From Septoria linicola (Eukaryota; Ascomycota; Dothideomycetes; Mycosphaerellales; Mycosphaerellaceae), in contig CP099424.1 in the NCBI GenBank assembly GCA_024114885.1, forward strand, positions 1,984,001 through 2,048,000: 64,000 bases of DNA, given 5' to 3'. Of the stretch, positions 30,489 through 42,434 are shown piece by piece. Made by a program: the position numbers and the translations under genes. Every line of letters starts with the position of its first letter. The first letter of the stretch is position 1. Below the pieces are notes generated by a model. That model worked only from the letters and a program-made list of their open reading frames with translations, did no database searches and was not told the DNA's origin.

Positions 30489-33400
30489 ATGTTGTGGGTG
30501 CCGAGCATACTCGTCTTGCCTTTGTTGGCATTGACGGTAGGCTCCGACTCATATGCTACGACCCTCTCGGCACGACAAGCAAATCCGGGTGCGCAAGTGG
30601 CATGCGCTCAAACCTGTCTTTCACAACTCCCGAACAACTGTCAATCAGATGATGTCTGCTTTTGCACAGCGTTCGTGACGACCTCATATGAGTCTTGTCT
30701 GGCGTCAGAATGTAGCACTACGCAGGATCAACTCGGTGAGCGATTCTTTGCGTTCGGCATGGATGTAAGCTAACAGCAATTCAGATGGCCAGCGATACCA
30801 AGCATCAGAGTGCGGTCGACCTGTTCGCGACAATGCGAGCACACTTTACGGTGTCACCTGGGCCTTCTTTGCCGTTGTCGTCATATTTGTCGCTTTGAGA
30901 CTCCTTTCGAGATGGAGAGGACTCAATGGTAGCGGATACAGCTGGGATGACTGGGTAGTCATATTCGCATTTGTCCTCGTGGTACCCCTCAACATCAGCC
31001 TGGACCAAGGAACACGATCAGGTCTTGCTACGGATATATATACCAACACCGTCGGAAACATCGAGAAAGTCTTGAGATGGCTGTTCATTGCTGAGATACT
31101 GTACATCAGCATTGTCATGGCTACCAAAATTGCACTGGTCCTCCTCTACCTGCGGATTTGGACTGCAGAGTCTATTACGAAAGCCGTCCGGTTCTCTTGC
31201 TGGATCAGCATCGGCGTCCTGGCTTTGACCGCCTTAGCATTCGACTTCGCTGTCATTTTCCAATGCTCGCCGGTCAACTACGTTTGGAACCGCGTCACTG
31301 GGTCTACAGGCTCATGCTTCGAAGTTGCGCCGATGCTCTACGTATTTGGAGGCCTCAACATCTTTTACGATGTCATGGTGTTCATCTTCCCGATGTACAG
31401 CTTGTTGAGGCTCAACATTGCACTTCACAAGAAGCTTGGAATATCCACAGTCTTGCTGATTGGTCTCGTTGTCACTGTTGCTGCAATTCTTAGAGTTCAG
31501 TACGTGGCACGAGCCAATGGTACCATGAATGCGACTTGGGATTATCAGTATACTGGCTTGTGGGCGATCATCGAGGCCAACTTGTCTGTTCTTTGCGTCT
31601 GCGCGCCAGCAGTCGTAGGAATGATACAGCGCTGGTCCAGTGGCACCCTGGACACTGCGAACGGCCGCTATGCGAACGGCTCTGTGGCCGTTCAACGCAT
31701 GTTTGGACGGCGCCATGGTGAAGACTCCGATGCCGATGCGCCAGGTCTTATTGCTACAGAGATGACACAACAGGACGAGCCAGCAGACTTGGAAAGCGTC
31801 TGGCGCAAGGGCCAATTTGATGGTCAATCTGGCACTAGCAAGATCGGCGACATCGACATGAAGTCGATCGGATCGAACAGCACTTCCGACGTTCTCGAGC
31901 GACACAGGCCAGGCGGCAGTAAGAAGATGGCACCTCTGTTCCCAGGCAAGGACAACGCGGAAGCCACTGCACTCGTGTTTCGGCCTCAACCTGGCAAGCA
32001 CAACAAAGTTGAGATTAGCCACGACCCACCTTCGCAGCCCGCAGAGGCCCGCTTAGCCTACCGCGACGAGAATGATGTATATCACGAAGTCACCATCACT
32101 GACATCCCTCATGGCCGCTTTCCGATGCACAGCAAGGGCACAGCCAGACCATCTGGTCTTAGCGCTCTTACAGAAGCAGAGAACAGCGATGGATCTCGGT
32201 CGCCTCCTCGATCCCGCTTGGACTCCAAGCAAAGCGACGCACATCAGTCGAATTCTGACTCTGTACGCAGCTCAGATCCCCAGGGCCAAGGTGTTGCACT
32301 TCCAGAGTCAAGCACTCCTCCGGCTTCACGCTCGCAATCACCACCAGTGGCACAAATGGGCTATCAGTCACTCAATGGTAGTTTCGTCGGCGCTGCTGGT
32401 ATGAATTCGAAACGCAACTCGCAATTTGTAGGTGCAAGTGGTCCTCGGCAATCAATGGCTCGGTCCATTTCTTTAGCAAGCGGAACTCTGGAGGCCATCG
32501 AGGTCGCTGGCAAGACCCCATCGCCACCTACTTCGCATTCTACTCAATCAATGACGACTCAAACGGATGCAACTTCTGTTGATGACGAGCTGCCCGTGTC
32601 TGCGGCGCTGCCATCCAAGCGGCAAGAAGTAGTCTACACTCCTCGGTCACACACACCTCAAGGTCTCCACCTGCGATCACCATCGAAGTCAACACAGGTC
32701 GATGAAGGTTCTCTCTCACCTCCGCCACGCGCTTCCATCGATGGTGGAACACAGGTCACCCCAGCGACTTCGCGCTCCCCATCGAACCGATGGGATTGGC
32801 CATCGGATCCTGGGAGCCGCGGTGCTTCTCCTGGCCCCGCTATGTCTCCCCAACCCTTCATGCGAGCCCCATCACCTTTGCAACCGCCATCGCCTCCACC
32901 GATCCAGTCCAACTTGCCGCAAGTCGCGTTTGATCGAGAAGAGTCCCAACCACCAGCGCCAAACAGACCCTCCCGCTACCGTGACTCCTCTTTGCAAGTC
33001 GGCACTCCAATGGTGGACCCATACGAGTTTGATGGCCACTCACCTTTTGCGCCAATGTCGCCACCCCCGGGTCCCCCTGACCAGTATGCCGACGAGCCTG
33101 TTACTGCTCATACCCGATCTGTTTCACGAGCGATGTCGCCACCTCTGCCAGCGACAATGGAGCCCAGCTCAAGTAATCCTCCAAGCAACGAGGTAATGTT
33201 CTCGCCACGCGGACGCTCACCACCCAGACCACAATCGACCAAGTTCAATGCTCCTCGATCTGCATCTTCCGCGGCTCTCAATTCGCCCCATCTCCCGACT
33301 CGCGACATGGGCACCGAAACTGATGGGGAAGAGACCGATGCCCCACGAACACCGTCAATTCCCCGAGGTGCAGAGGACTGGCATCTTTCACGCACAGTCT

Positions 33401-36400
33401 CCCAGTTGGACCTGCCTGCTGAAGCTGCCAACCAGGATGCGAGGATGATGTCGAGATCGCCTCTTCGTGATGATCCAGTGTGGAAAAATGAGCGCCGAAT
33501 GTCTGGGGAAATGCTACCGCCAACCACCTATAATGTGGACTACTCTCGTTCGAGATCTCGCTTCCGGTCTCCTTCGCCACAGATGGCCATCGATGTGGAT
33601 GCCGCTAACGCAAACGAGGATCATCCTGAGCCGTCCGCAGATATGGGCGTTCAAGCAGGTGAATCTTACATCCGTGACCGCTCGCCACCTGCTATGAGTA
33701 TGCCTCTTCCCGCAGTCGACATTGACCAGAGCCATTCTCCACGTACTGCTTCCTCGCAGGCCGTTCCGATGATGGCCAACTTCCGTTCGCCAGGTAGATC
33801 GCCTTCACCGACTGCCATGATGGCTGGCATCCAGCCATCGCCGCCACCAGAGTTCGATGAGAACGTGAGACCGCCATTGTCAAAGGCAGGCTCAGATCAA
33901 TATGTTCCGCGACCACCATCGCCAACGGCGATGATGTCTGGTATCGTGCCTGACGATTACTACGAGAGTCGTCGTGGTTCGATGATGTCTCCAGTCCGCA
34001 GCCCATCTCCAGTCCGCAGTCCTTCGCCCCAACGCAGCGCGGCACCAATGTTCAGTCCCAGGGACATTGGTTCACCTCGGTACGAGTCCGCTGATGCAGG
34101 GACATCGCCAATGTCCAATGGTAGCGATGAAGATATCATGGGCATGGGCATTGTGTCCCCACCAGATATTGACCATCCACGGTCGCACTCTGCTGATGCT
34201 GGGACATCACCGATGTCTGACTATAAGGACGAAGACAGCGAGCCCGATGTCGCTGTAGCAGGAGCTTTGCCAGTGCGCGACATTGAGCAGCAACGATCTA
34301 ACTCCGCTGATCGTGGAACGTCCCCAATGTCCGATTGGAATGAGGATCAATCGCCAGCAGAATCACCTGCTCCACCGTCTCCGGATGTCATGGCTCCACG
34401 ATCTATGTCTGCTGATCGCGGCACGTCACCAATGAAGACTGATAGCCCCCGATCTCCACTTCCCGGACTTGCATCCCGTTCCGCTTCTGCTACCACGGCT
34501 GGGTCACGCACGGATGATGACCCAATACCTGTGCGGGATATCGAGCAGGCTCGATCATCATCAGCTGATCGTGGTACTTCACCTATGTCTGACTGGGCTG
34601 ATAATGAAGACGAGCCTTCGCCTCAATATGACAGCCAAGCGAAGCGTCTGAGCGGGGACATTTTTCGCCGCCCTGTGCTATCACCTATTCAGAATATGCG
34701 TAGACTGTCTCGGCCATCGCAGCCAAGCTCTGATGAGAACACTCCAGCGCACACCCAACTGCCTTTTGCCAACGCTGCAGGCCGCAGAGAAATTCCGCAG
34801 CCTCCACGGTTCGAGCGCAAGACATCGCAAGTGGCTCTACCCATGGGGATGTCTGATATCGAGGGCACTTGGACACCAGAAGATCGTCGCACTCCTGACC
34901 TCGATCGAGTCGACGAAACTGATGATGGCGCACTTTCACCATACAACATGCCTTCGGTGTCGCACTCTGCAGTAATCCCCGAGGATCGTGGCCGTTCCTT
35001 CCCTGGACCGCCCATGACTTATGGCGCCATCATGAGCCCTAACTTTGGCGACGGCAGAATGCCATCTTCAGAGATGAATGATAGGCAATTTGAGGAACGC
35101 TTCGAGCAACGTTATGATGAGCGCGAGCGCTTCCGCGAACGTGCCAACAGCAACGACTTCTACCCTGCTGGCATGCCCATGTTTCCAGATGAGTTCGACA
35201 CCAACGAGCCAGAATTCTCCCCAGTACGTGGCATCTACGACGACGACGAGGAAGAAGAGTGGCCGCCGAGACGCGACTACGATATTCCACATATTCCTTC
35301 TCCATTGCTTGCCCAACTGGCCGGTGCTGCGAGCCCGGATGTCTTCGACAGTCGCTCTCCTTCTCGTTCGCGCTCCCCATCTCGTTCACGGTCACGCTCA
35401 GCATCTCCCGACGGAGATGACTTGGTGAGGGCTGCTGCTGAAGCTGCCAATCAAGGTCGCAGAGAGCACACGCGATCACCATCGCCGACCCGTCGCGAGC
35501 TTACGCGAATGGGCGAGGCGGCCGCGGCAGACGTGTTCGAAAACAACATATCCCCGACGCTCCCCGTGCCATCGGGTGTTGCTCGCCGGGCAGACAGGTC
35601 TGCTCGCATGTCTTGGCAATTCGATGACTCGCAATTGCCGTCACCTGCAGGTAATGCTACGGGGATGCGTAGTCCTGATGTTGCGAACCCAGACCCGATT
35701 CATCCCGAGATCTTGCGACAGGAGCTCAACAAACGCGCCCCCGTTATCATGACCGAGGAAGGCACGGATATGCCTGACACCAACCCTCCACGGCCATACA
35801 GTGCACAGATTGCGGCGCTGGATGCCCCAAGCCCGCCTGGCCCTTCATCCGCAAGGCTGCAGGAGGCTTTGGACAATGCGAGCCCAGACGTCAGTGCGCG
35901 AGACTATCCCAGCCATTCGCAGACTCCAGATCTTTATGGTGCACAGCTTGCCTACATGCATCCTACCGCGTCTCAATCCGTCTCACGATCCATCTCTCGC
36001 TCCGCGTCACGGCCAGCAGAAGTGTCGCTATCGCGGCCTTCGTCCGCGCGTGTGCAAGAACGGCAATGGCAGTCCATGAGCCCGCAATACGACCACACAC
36101 CCGAGAATGAGACTGGTCTGCCTAACTGGTCTGCCACAAACTGGGAAGAGGGCCCGCAATCACCACCCTTGCCAGTAGTCAGCCCAGGCCTAGACGACAA
36201 CAACGATAGCACTCCAACTACGCCAGGAGACAACGATTCTCCCGCAAGGAGCCCAATGAGAAGTCCCTCACGGTCACCTGTTCAGTCTCCAGGCGAAGGA
36301 GTTCGTCTTTCACGGACCGATTCTTGGGATAACGGACGTCCTCGCGAAAGCAACACGCCAGGTTCTGATTTCGTCCCCACCCGTCCAGTGTCGCAGCTTG

Positions 36401-38262
36401 ATGTACCTACACTTGCAGACATGACCTCCGAAAGCCCAGCAATCTGGGCTGGTCCAGATAAGTCCATGGAGCCCAGCTCGGCAGTGAGTGTAGACCGACG
36501 ACAATCCACAAATCCTAGCTCAGCAGTTGCTGTGTCGAGCCCCGACATGCCACGCCGTAGCTTTGAGCCTGTGACGGATACGACTGACAACGAGACGCGC
36601 CCATCTTCGCGTCTGGTGCCGACTGAATCGACGCCTGGAGAGAATCAGGCTGCACTGAGGTCTCTATGGATGCGTGCCGAGTCTAGACAGTCTGCACGTG
36701 TGCCCATGTCGCGCGAGACTTCTCGTGCTCCATCTTTCGAGGACAAGCAGTTCGATGATGCACCACCTAACAGGGAAGCCAACACTGAGTCTTGGTACAA
36801 CCCAGCAGGAGTCATGCCACGCTTGTCATCGCCTTCGCCTGATGAGGATAAGGCTGACACCCACGGTGAGTCTCCTGCGGTGGGCCTTTCCTTCCCGCAA
36901 GATGATGCCTCTACGGAGTCCGATATCGCCCCAGCAGATCCTTACGTTGAGTCCTTTGCACCGACTGAAGAGGATGTTCAACCACCATCAGCAGAGCGTG
37001 TGCAGTCGCCTGACTTTGCGCCATCCTTCGAAATGATGCAATCACAATCTGAAGCGCCAACTGCCGATCCTGTGGCAGATGCTCTCATGTCTCAAGCTGA
37101 GGATGTAGACGACTCACAGATCATTGCTAGCCCAGCTACTGAGAAGCCTGCTATGGTTGAAATGGCCACCAGTCCGATGGTAGAAAACCCAATGATGTCC
37201 ATGGGTCTCCGTAGTTCGACATCAGACGAGCCCTCGTCACCAAGCGGTGAAGAGGAGCCTGCGACTGCCGAAATGGCGACGAGCCCAATGATTGATAACC
37301 CAAGGTTGTCAATGGCCATGAGCGAGCGCTCAGAGCAGCAAGACAAGGCTCAGGAAGAATCCACTTCTAAGCCGTCGGACCCAATCGCGGAGGCACTCTT
37401 GTCCCAAGTCCCAGCTGGCGAGCAGCACGAGGACGAAGACACTGTCGGATTTGTTGGCGCATCTGTCAGCGTGCCACAATCACAGCTCGCCAAGAAAGTC
37501 AGCCCAAATGCCGAGTACGATCCATTCAAGTATCCTTCGGATGGCGAGGCGACTCAGCAGGAAGACAACACCAAGCAGGTCGACAAGCCAACGCTTGGAA
37601 GCCTAGTTGGACTGCCAAAGTCAACGCCTGTCGCTGCGACGCCATCGTCAGAGGGTAAATCAACGCGACCGCAGTCTTCATACTATTCTGCTGTGCAGAG
37701 TCCAACCACTGCAAGTTCTTCAGGCAGCCGTACAACATCGCCAAGTGAATCTGGCTTCCAGACAGGTCTGCAAACGCCCGCTGAAGAGTCATCGAGCGCA
37801 GAGACACCGACACGCACTGTTTCACAGCTCAATCTCCCAACTATCAGTGCTGTGACCGCTGAGGAGACGCATGAATCCGGCCCGCCAACTCCACGGGTTG
37901 CGAACGTGGAGGTCATGTCTCCAAAGGCATCGCCGATTACAGTTGCGCGCTCCAATTCGCATGACTCAAAGCATGAGTCCGTGCTCTCGGACTCGTCGGG
38001 TCCATCTGTTGGCAGTCTGGACAGTGATGGATCTGTCCGAACCCACACCCATGAATCCGACGAGGCCACAGGACCATCAACGCCACCGGATGATGAGGCC
38101 GCGTCTCCATTTTCGGCAGGACTCAAGGACCTCTTCGCCACAGAGTCGCCTCAAGTATCTGTAGCAGGCGAGTCAAAGGTGACCTCAGACACCGAGAAAC
38201 TTCGTCGTCCAGAGCCACCGACCAGAACCGTCTCGCAACTTGCTTATCTTGAGGAGGATTGA
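30489..38262 (+). CDS. Giant CFEM-domain Pth11-like receptor with about 2,200-residue tail
   Basis: Two exons, 30489-30735 and 30785-38262, give about 2574 residues. Pth11-type receptors are fungal seven-helix surface proteins; Magnaporthe PTH11 senses host surface cues. A signal peptide (about 1-20) precedes a CFEM domain of eight Cys (ACAQTCL, NNC, DVCFC, ESC, SEC, ASECG). Splicing the 49-bp intron places exactly 16 residues between Cys 7 and 8, as the CFEM consensus requires. Seven hydrophobic helices follow at about residues 105-365 (for example SWDDWVVIFAFVLVV, ending AVVGMIQRW). The rest is a continuous Ser/Pro/Asp-rich, probably disordered cytoplasmic tail of about 2,200 residues, far longer than usual. 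It holds five SAD[RA]GTSPM repeats, four VSQL motifs, two Arg-Ser runs and paired DP[VI]A[DE]AL[ML]SQ segments. No stop or promoter-like break separates receptor and tail. Confidence 0.88.
34060..34610 (+). repeat. Five degenerate coding repeats in the receptor tail
   Basis: Five copies of a unit centred on [YHNMS]-x-SAD[RA]GTSPM begin near 34079, 34182, 34294, 34402 and 34552. Several units start with [VP]RDI[EG]. Synonymous positions differ between copies, so these are old protein-level repeats rather than fresh DNA duplications. Confidence 0.85.
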
Positions 38263-39208
38263 CTAAAAGTGCGAGACGCAGTGCGCAGCCCAGAGAAGTA
38301 TCGCCGACGACCTCAAGCGCTCCAGCTTGCTGAGAAGTCGTCCGAGCGCGACGCAAAAGAATAGAAACATTGTCACGACCTTTGTAATACTAGACTTCTA
38401 GCAGAAACAGACTGCTACGATGATTGACGACAGTTCCCAGAGTCTGCTCCAGTCAGATAGCTATTGTATTAACGTTTTTCTCATGTCGATGTTTTGTTTC
38501 GGCCGCGCCTGCCATATCATGTTGACTTCCAGTTTGTAAAGCTGCAACTGCCTGTTGCCGAGCGTGTAGCAAGACCTATACAAGAACGAATGGTAGCTTC
38601 CTGTTGGCGAGTCATCCTCTACCAGACATCAACAGGCATTCTATCCACTCACGATACACGAGCCGGATTGCTTCGCAGAGCATAAACACACAGTCCAGCA
38701 TCTCTGTCGACACGCCAACATATCACTACCCTCACACAGCGCGAGCAAGCCGGCGTCGTGTCTCAGCCAACTAGCTGCCGTGCCACATCGAAGCATAACA
38801 ACATCTGATCTCACTCACAATCGTATACCGCAAAAGCCTCGCCGAACTGGAATCTGTCCAAGCAGCCAACTCAGCCACTCACTACAGTCCTCAACATTCC
38901 GCGACGATCCGGCAAAGTTCACGCTCACCGAGCATTTAGCAGCTACCACGACCTAACCTGCTTATTTCTCCTGGTTGCACGACGTTCGCCACGATTAGTC
39001 TCGTGCGTCATGTGGTCTTGAACCAGAAACATTCGTTGAAAGAAACAAAGCTGTGCCGCATAGTAACTGCTGTGGCTCGAGCTGGATATACTCGGGTTTG
39101 GACATCTGCATCATTGCGGAAAGAAGAGTTGGTAGGGCTTCTCTTTCACTTTTTCGACAGTCTCTTGCCGTCACTCGTTTCGGCATTTCGCGGAGTTGTG
39201 TCGCAAGT
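38263..39208. other. Intergenic region, no gene recognised
   Basis: About 950 bp between the receptor and tyrosinase genes, both on the plus strand. No coding pattern or repeat was seen. Confidence 0.6.
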
Positions 39209-40322
39209 ATGCAAACGATACTGAGGTTGATGTGCTTGTTGCTTTGTGCACATCTGGCATCGGGACTTACTCCAGCGAGATATCAGAAGAGACAGGTCAT
39301 AACTTGTCCAGCGCCAGCTGTGAGACGATCGTGGTATGTGGCAGTTCGCGACTGATACCATGTGAGTCACTGTCTTGACGATCTTGTGTAGGACATCTTT
39401 GAGCAACCAAGAGAAGACAGCCTACCTGAATGCCGAAAGGTGCTTGCAAGAGATGCCGAACGGTTATGGTGTGCCTGGAGCCAGATCGATATGGGAAGAG
39501 CTGCAATGGGCACACATCAAGAGCAAGAACTGGATTCATGGTGTCCCAGCGTTCCTACCGTGGCATCGATACTACCTGAGAGCGCATGAACTGCTACTGG
39601 CGGAGCATTGCAACTACAATCTTGGCACACCGTAAGTCAGATGCCCTGCTTCCGCTCTATGCTGCTTGCTTACATGTTCCAGATATTGGGAGGAAGCTCG
39701 AGATGTGGCTAACCTGGCTGGAGCTGCCGTTTGGGATGCACAATTTGGCTTTGGTGGCGATGGCCGCGCTGGCGATGATTGTGTCGCGAGTGGACCGTTC
39801 TCGAACCTCACGTTGGTCTTTAATGGCGATGGCATTGCAGGACCTCCGGATTGCCTGAAGCGAAGATTTGATCCAATTGCGTTCAACCGAGCAGCGCAAA
39901 GCGAAATTGACATCTGCTTGAGAAGTCCAGACTGGGCTGGAGCAAGTGGGTGCTACGAGAACTGGGTTCATATCGCTGGTCATGAGGGTGTTGGACAAAC
40001 GATGGCGGACGCGCTCTTAGCACCTGGAGACCCCATCTTCTTCTTGCACCATGCCAATATCGATCGGATGTGGTGGCAATGGCAATTGGCCGGCCTGCCT
40101 AGGCGCCTGAGTGAGATGGGGAGACCTAATACTCCTGGTCATGACTTCAACACGGCCAATCAATGGGCGCAGCCTGGGCCAGAATGGACTGCAACGAGTG
40201 GAGACAATGGGCCTGAGACAACGTTGAATCATGTGCTTTGGATAGCAGAGATTGTGCCGAATGCGACGATCGGGCAGGTCATGGACCTGCGTGGGCCTGT
40301 CGCGTGTGCGAATTACGTTTGA
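39209..40322 (+). CDS. Secreted tyrosinase-family copper oxidase
   Basis: Three exons, 39209-39333, 39392-39631 and 39683-40322, give about 334 residues. Tyrosinases carry a type 3 copper pair that hydroxylates phenols and oxidises diphenols to quinones, used in melanin formation or in modifying plant phenols. A signal peptide (MQTILRLMCLLLCAHLASG) is followed by a possible KRQ processing site. Copper site A is IHGVPAFLPWHRYYLRAHE with an earlier His in ELQWAHIKSKN. Copper site B is HIAGHEGVG plus DPIFFLHHANIDRMWWQWQ. This is the short secreted class, without the long C-terminal cap of intracellular tyrosinases. Splicing gives VRRSWTSLSNQEKTAYLNAERCL and LGTPYWEEARDVANL, both family-like. Intact, no lesions seen. 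Confidence 0.92.
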
Positions 40323-40679
40323 GGAGGACATTGCGTTGAAGTCTTGTGAAGCACATGAGAAGCAGAGGCCATAGCGTAAGAGCACTGTTCATTTCGTCAG
40401 TGCTTGATACCTAATGTAACGCGTGAGTATTGTTGCTCAGCAGTGTCCCGTAGATGATGCTCACACCCACCTATAGGCTTGAGAATCTAGCTTGCTCTAC
40501 TTTGGGCAGAAATATCAAGCTTCGGTAGCTCATGGAGCCATACCAGCCTGCTAGTGACACATTCTCGTTCTCTTGGCATGCGCTCTAATCTTGCAAGACA
40601 CTCTACTCTTCCGGTATAAGTATCACTTGCGAGTAGAACTGAAACGTGCATAATTGATCACCTGAGTTCCTCCTCAGAA
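40323..40679. other. Intergenic spacer
   Basis: About 360 bp between the tyrosinase and the F-box gene. Nothing beyond presumed UTR and promoter sequence. Confidence 0.6.
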
Positions 40680-41516
40680 ATGGATGTGATTGCGACACAG
40701 CGACTAGGCTCCCGGATTCCAGTGCCGACATTTCGTGCTGGCAAGCGACCCGCATACATCAAGGCGCGATCGAGAAAGCACATAGCCAAGTTTGTCAAGA
40801 ATGCGGAATTGTCAAGAGCCCAGCAAAAGACAGCAGAGGCGGCATATCGCGTCGAGCAGGTCACTTAACTTCTCGAAATGGTCATGTCTCATCTACCTCC
40901 CAAAGAGCTGACGTGGAGTCGATTAGTGTGCCGTCGCTGGTGCGCAGTCATTCAGTCGAGCTCGCCAAAGCTACGGATCGTCGTCCAGGAGGCTCTCTTC
41001 TGCAACGCAGCGTCACCTTCCAAATGGGCACTGGGTGAGCTGCCTCCTCGTGATGTGAAATTGTACGGGGGGTTGGCCTGCCATAGCGACTCGTGCTGGA
41101 ACACGACTATACGGGGACATTATCGGCCGACTAAATCTCTTGTGATCGGGAAGATCCATCCTGTGCTTGAAGAATTGAGGTCTGGATGCTCGTGGCCCAC
41201 GACTGAGAGTGAGTTTGCAGACTTGAGGCAGGCCTTTTCACATGGAAGGTGGAGGAGACTTTTTGCAACACAACCGCCGTGTGCTTCACTTGAAATTAGT
41301 GACCAAGAGGACAGGTGGTTGTCGCGAGGCTATCTGTACAGGCCTGATGGCATTCGCCTAGGGGATGTTTTCGATGCGGTCTACAGGCGAAGAAAGAGAG
41401 GTCGAGACGTATGGGTCCGATTCCTTTGCTTCGCAACGGAAACTGCGTGTGAGCGTGCCATTGCATCAAGAAGGAGGGGGCGACTACTCTGTGGTTGGTC
41501 GAGTGAAGATGATTAG
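40680..41516 (+). pseudogene. F-box protein gene with an in-frame TAA inside the F-box
   Basis: From the ATG at 40680 the frame encodes a basic N-terminus with FRAGKRPAYIKARSRK, then AEAAYRVEQVT, and meets a TAA at 40866-40868. The very next codons in the same frame read LLEMVMSHLPPKELTWSRLVCR then RWCAVIQSS, a full F-box. It continues for about 210 residues with FATQPPCASLEI, the second conserved block of the family, to the TGA at 41514-41516. Relatives have Glu or Gln where the TAA stands. No intron with proper signals removes the stop and keeps frame. CAA to TAA is a CpA-to-TpA change. A shorter protein could start at the Met at 40878, just after the stop, and would keep most of the F-box, so partial function is conceivable. 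Confidence 0.68.
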
Positions 41517-42434
41517 ATTCTGGCTGAGAACGCGTTCTTCCCTACCGTTGGAGACAATCTCACTCACTGTGACAATTCGACGCGTCCGCCAGAGTTAGCA
41601 GCGCGTTCTTCACGTGGCTTCCGAAGGTCCAGCGCCGCCTAAAGTCACTCGTTCACAGATTGACGCAGTACGGAGAGGTCGGATGACCAGACGACCGCAG
41701 CAAGACTGTCCGATCCGGATGCAGCGGAGGACACGCGCAGCAAGCCGAGTGTTTTGTATAATGTCTTGGCAGTAAAGCGAGCGGATCTCTAATTTGATTG
41801 TGATCGATCCGTGGATTTTGGGTGATCGTGGTGGCTGCAAAGAATATATCGCTTGTACAGCTAAAGTGAGGTCTTACAAAGTACCTCTAAGTTAGCGTTG
41901 TTGGTGTTTCTGTTGGATTCACTTCTGCGTCTTTTTCCGCGCTAGCGCAACGTGCGTCATAGCATAAGGTTCGAGGAAGCTTCGACCCTGCTCACTTTCG
42001 CATGGTATACAAGGTCGGAAGCCGGGTCGGTGTGAGCTTTGCTTGGAACTGTGAGCTGGACACTCACTTGTTTACTTTTTGCACTTATCTTCCTGCTCTT
42101 CCCTCTCATTCGACTTGTGAAAGGTAAAGCAGACAATCATCTCGACCAAACACATCACTCTTATATCACATAACCTGGTTAGTCCAAGTAGCCGAAGAGG
42201 AACCGATAAGGACCGATAGTGGGCTCTGACTTCAGCGTGGGGCAGGCGCGTTCATCACAAAGAAAACCACGCTGAGGAAAGTGCTCTCTGCACGATACGC
42301 AGCTTCCAATTCAATTCTGCCATTATCACGACGTTCACATTCTCTATTCTCGTTTCCGAACGCTCTGCTTTACCACAACTCCACCTCTTCACAGAAATCG
42401 AACATCAACCACTTCTGGAGAAACACCACCCAAC
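41517..42434. promoter_or_regulatory. Upstream region of the phosphofructokinase gene
   Basis: About 920 bp. The last 400 bp contain pyrimidine-rich tracts (about 42085-42125 and 42330-42390), common near fungal transcription starts of strongly expressed genes. No coding sequence was recognised. Confidence 0.45.

Noticed and set aside
40860..40905. 46-bp GT-AG stretch spanning the TAA of the second interrupted F-box gene
   Set aside because: It shifts the frame and deletes the LLEMV core of the F-box.
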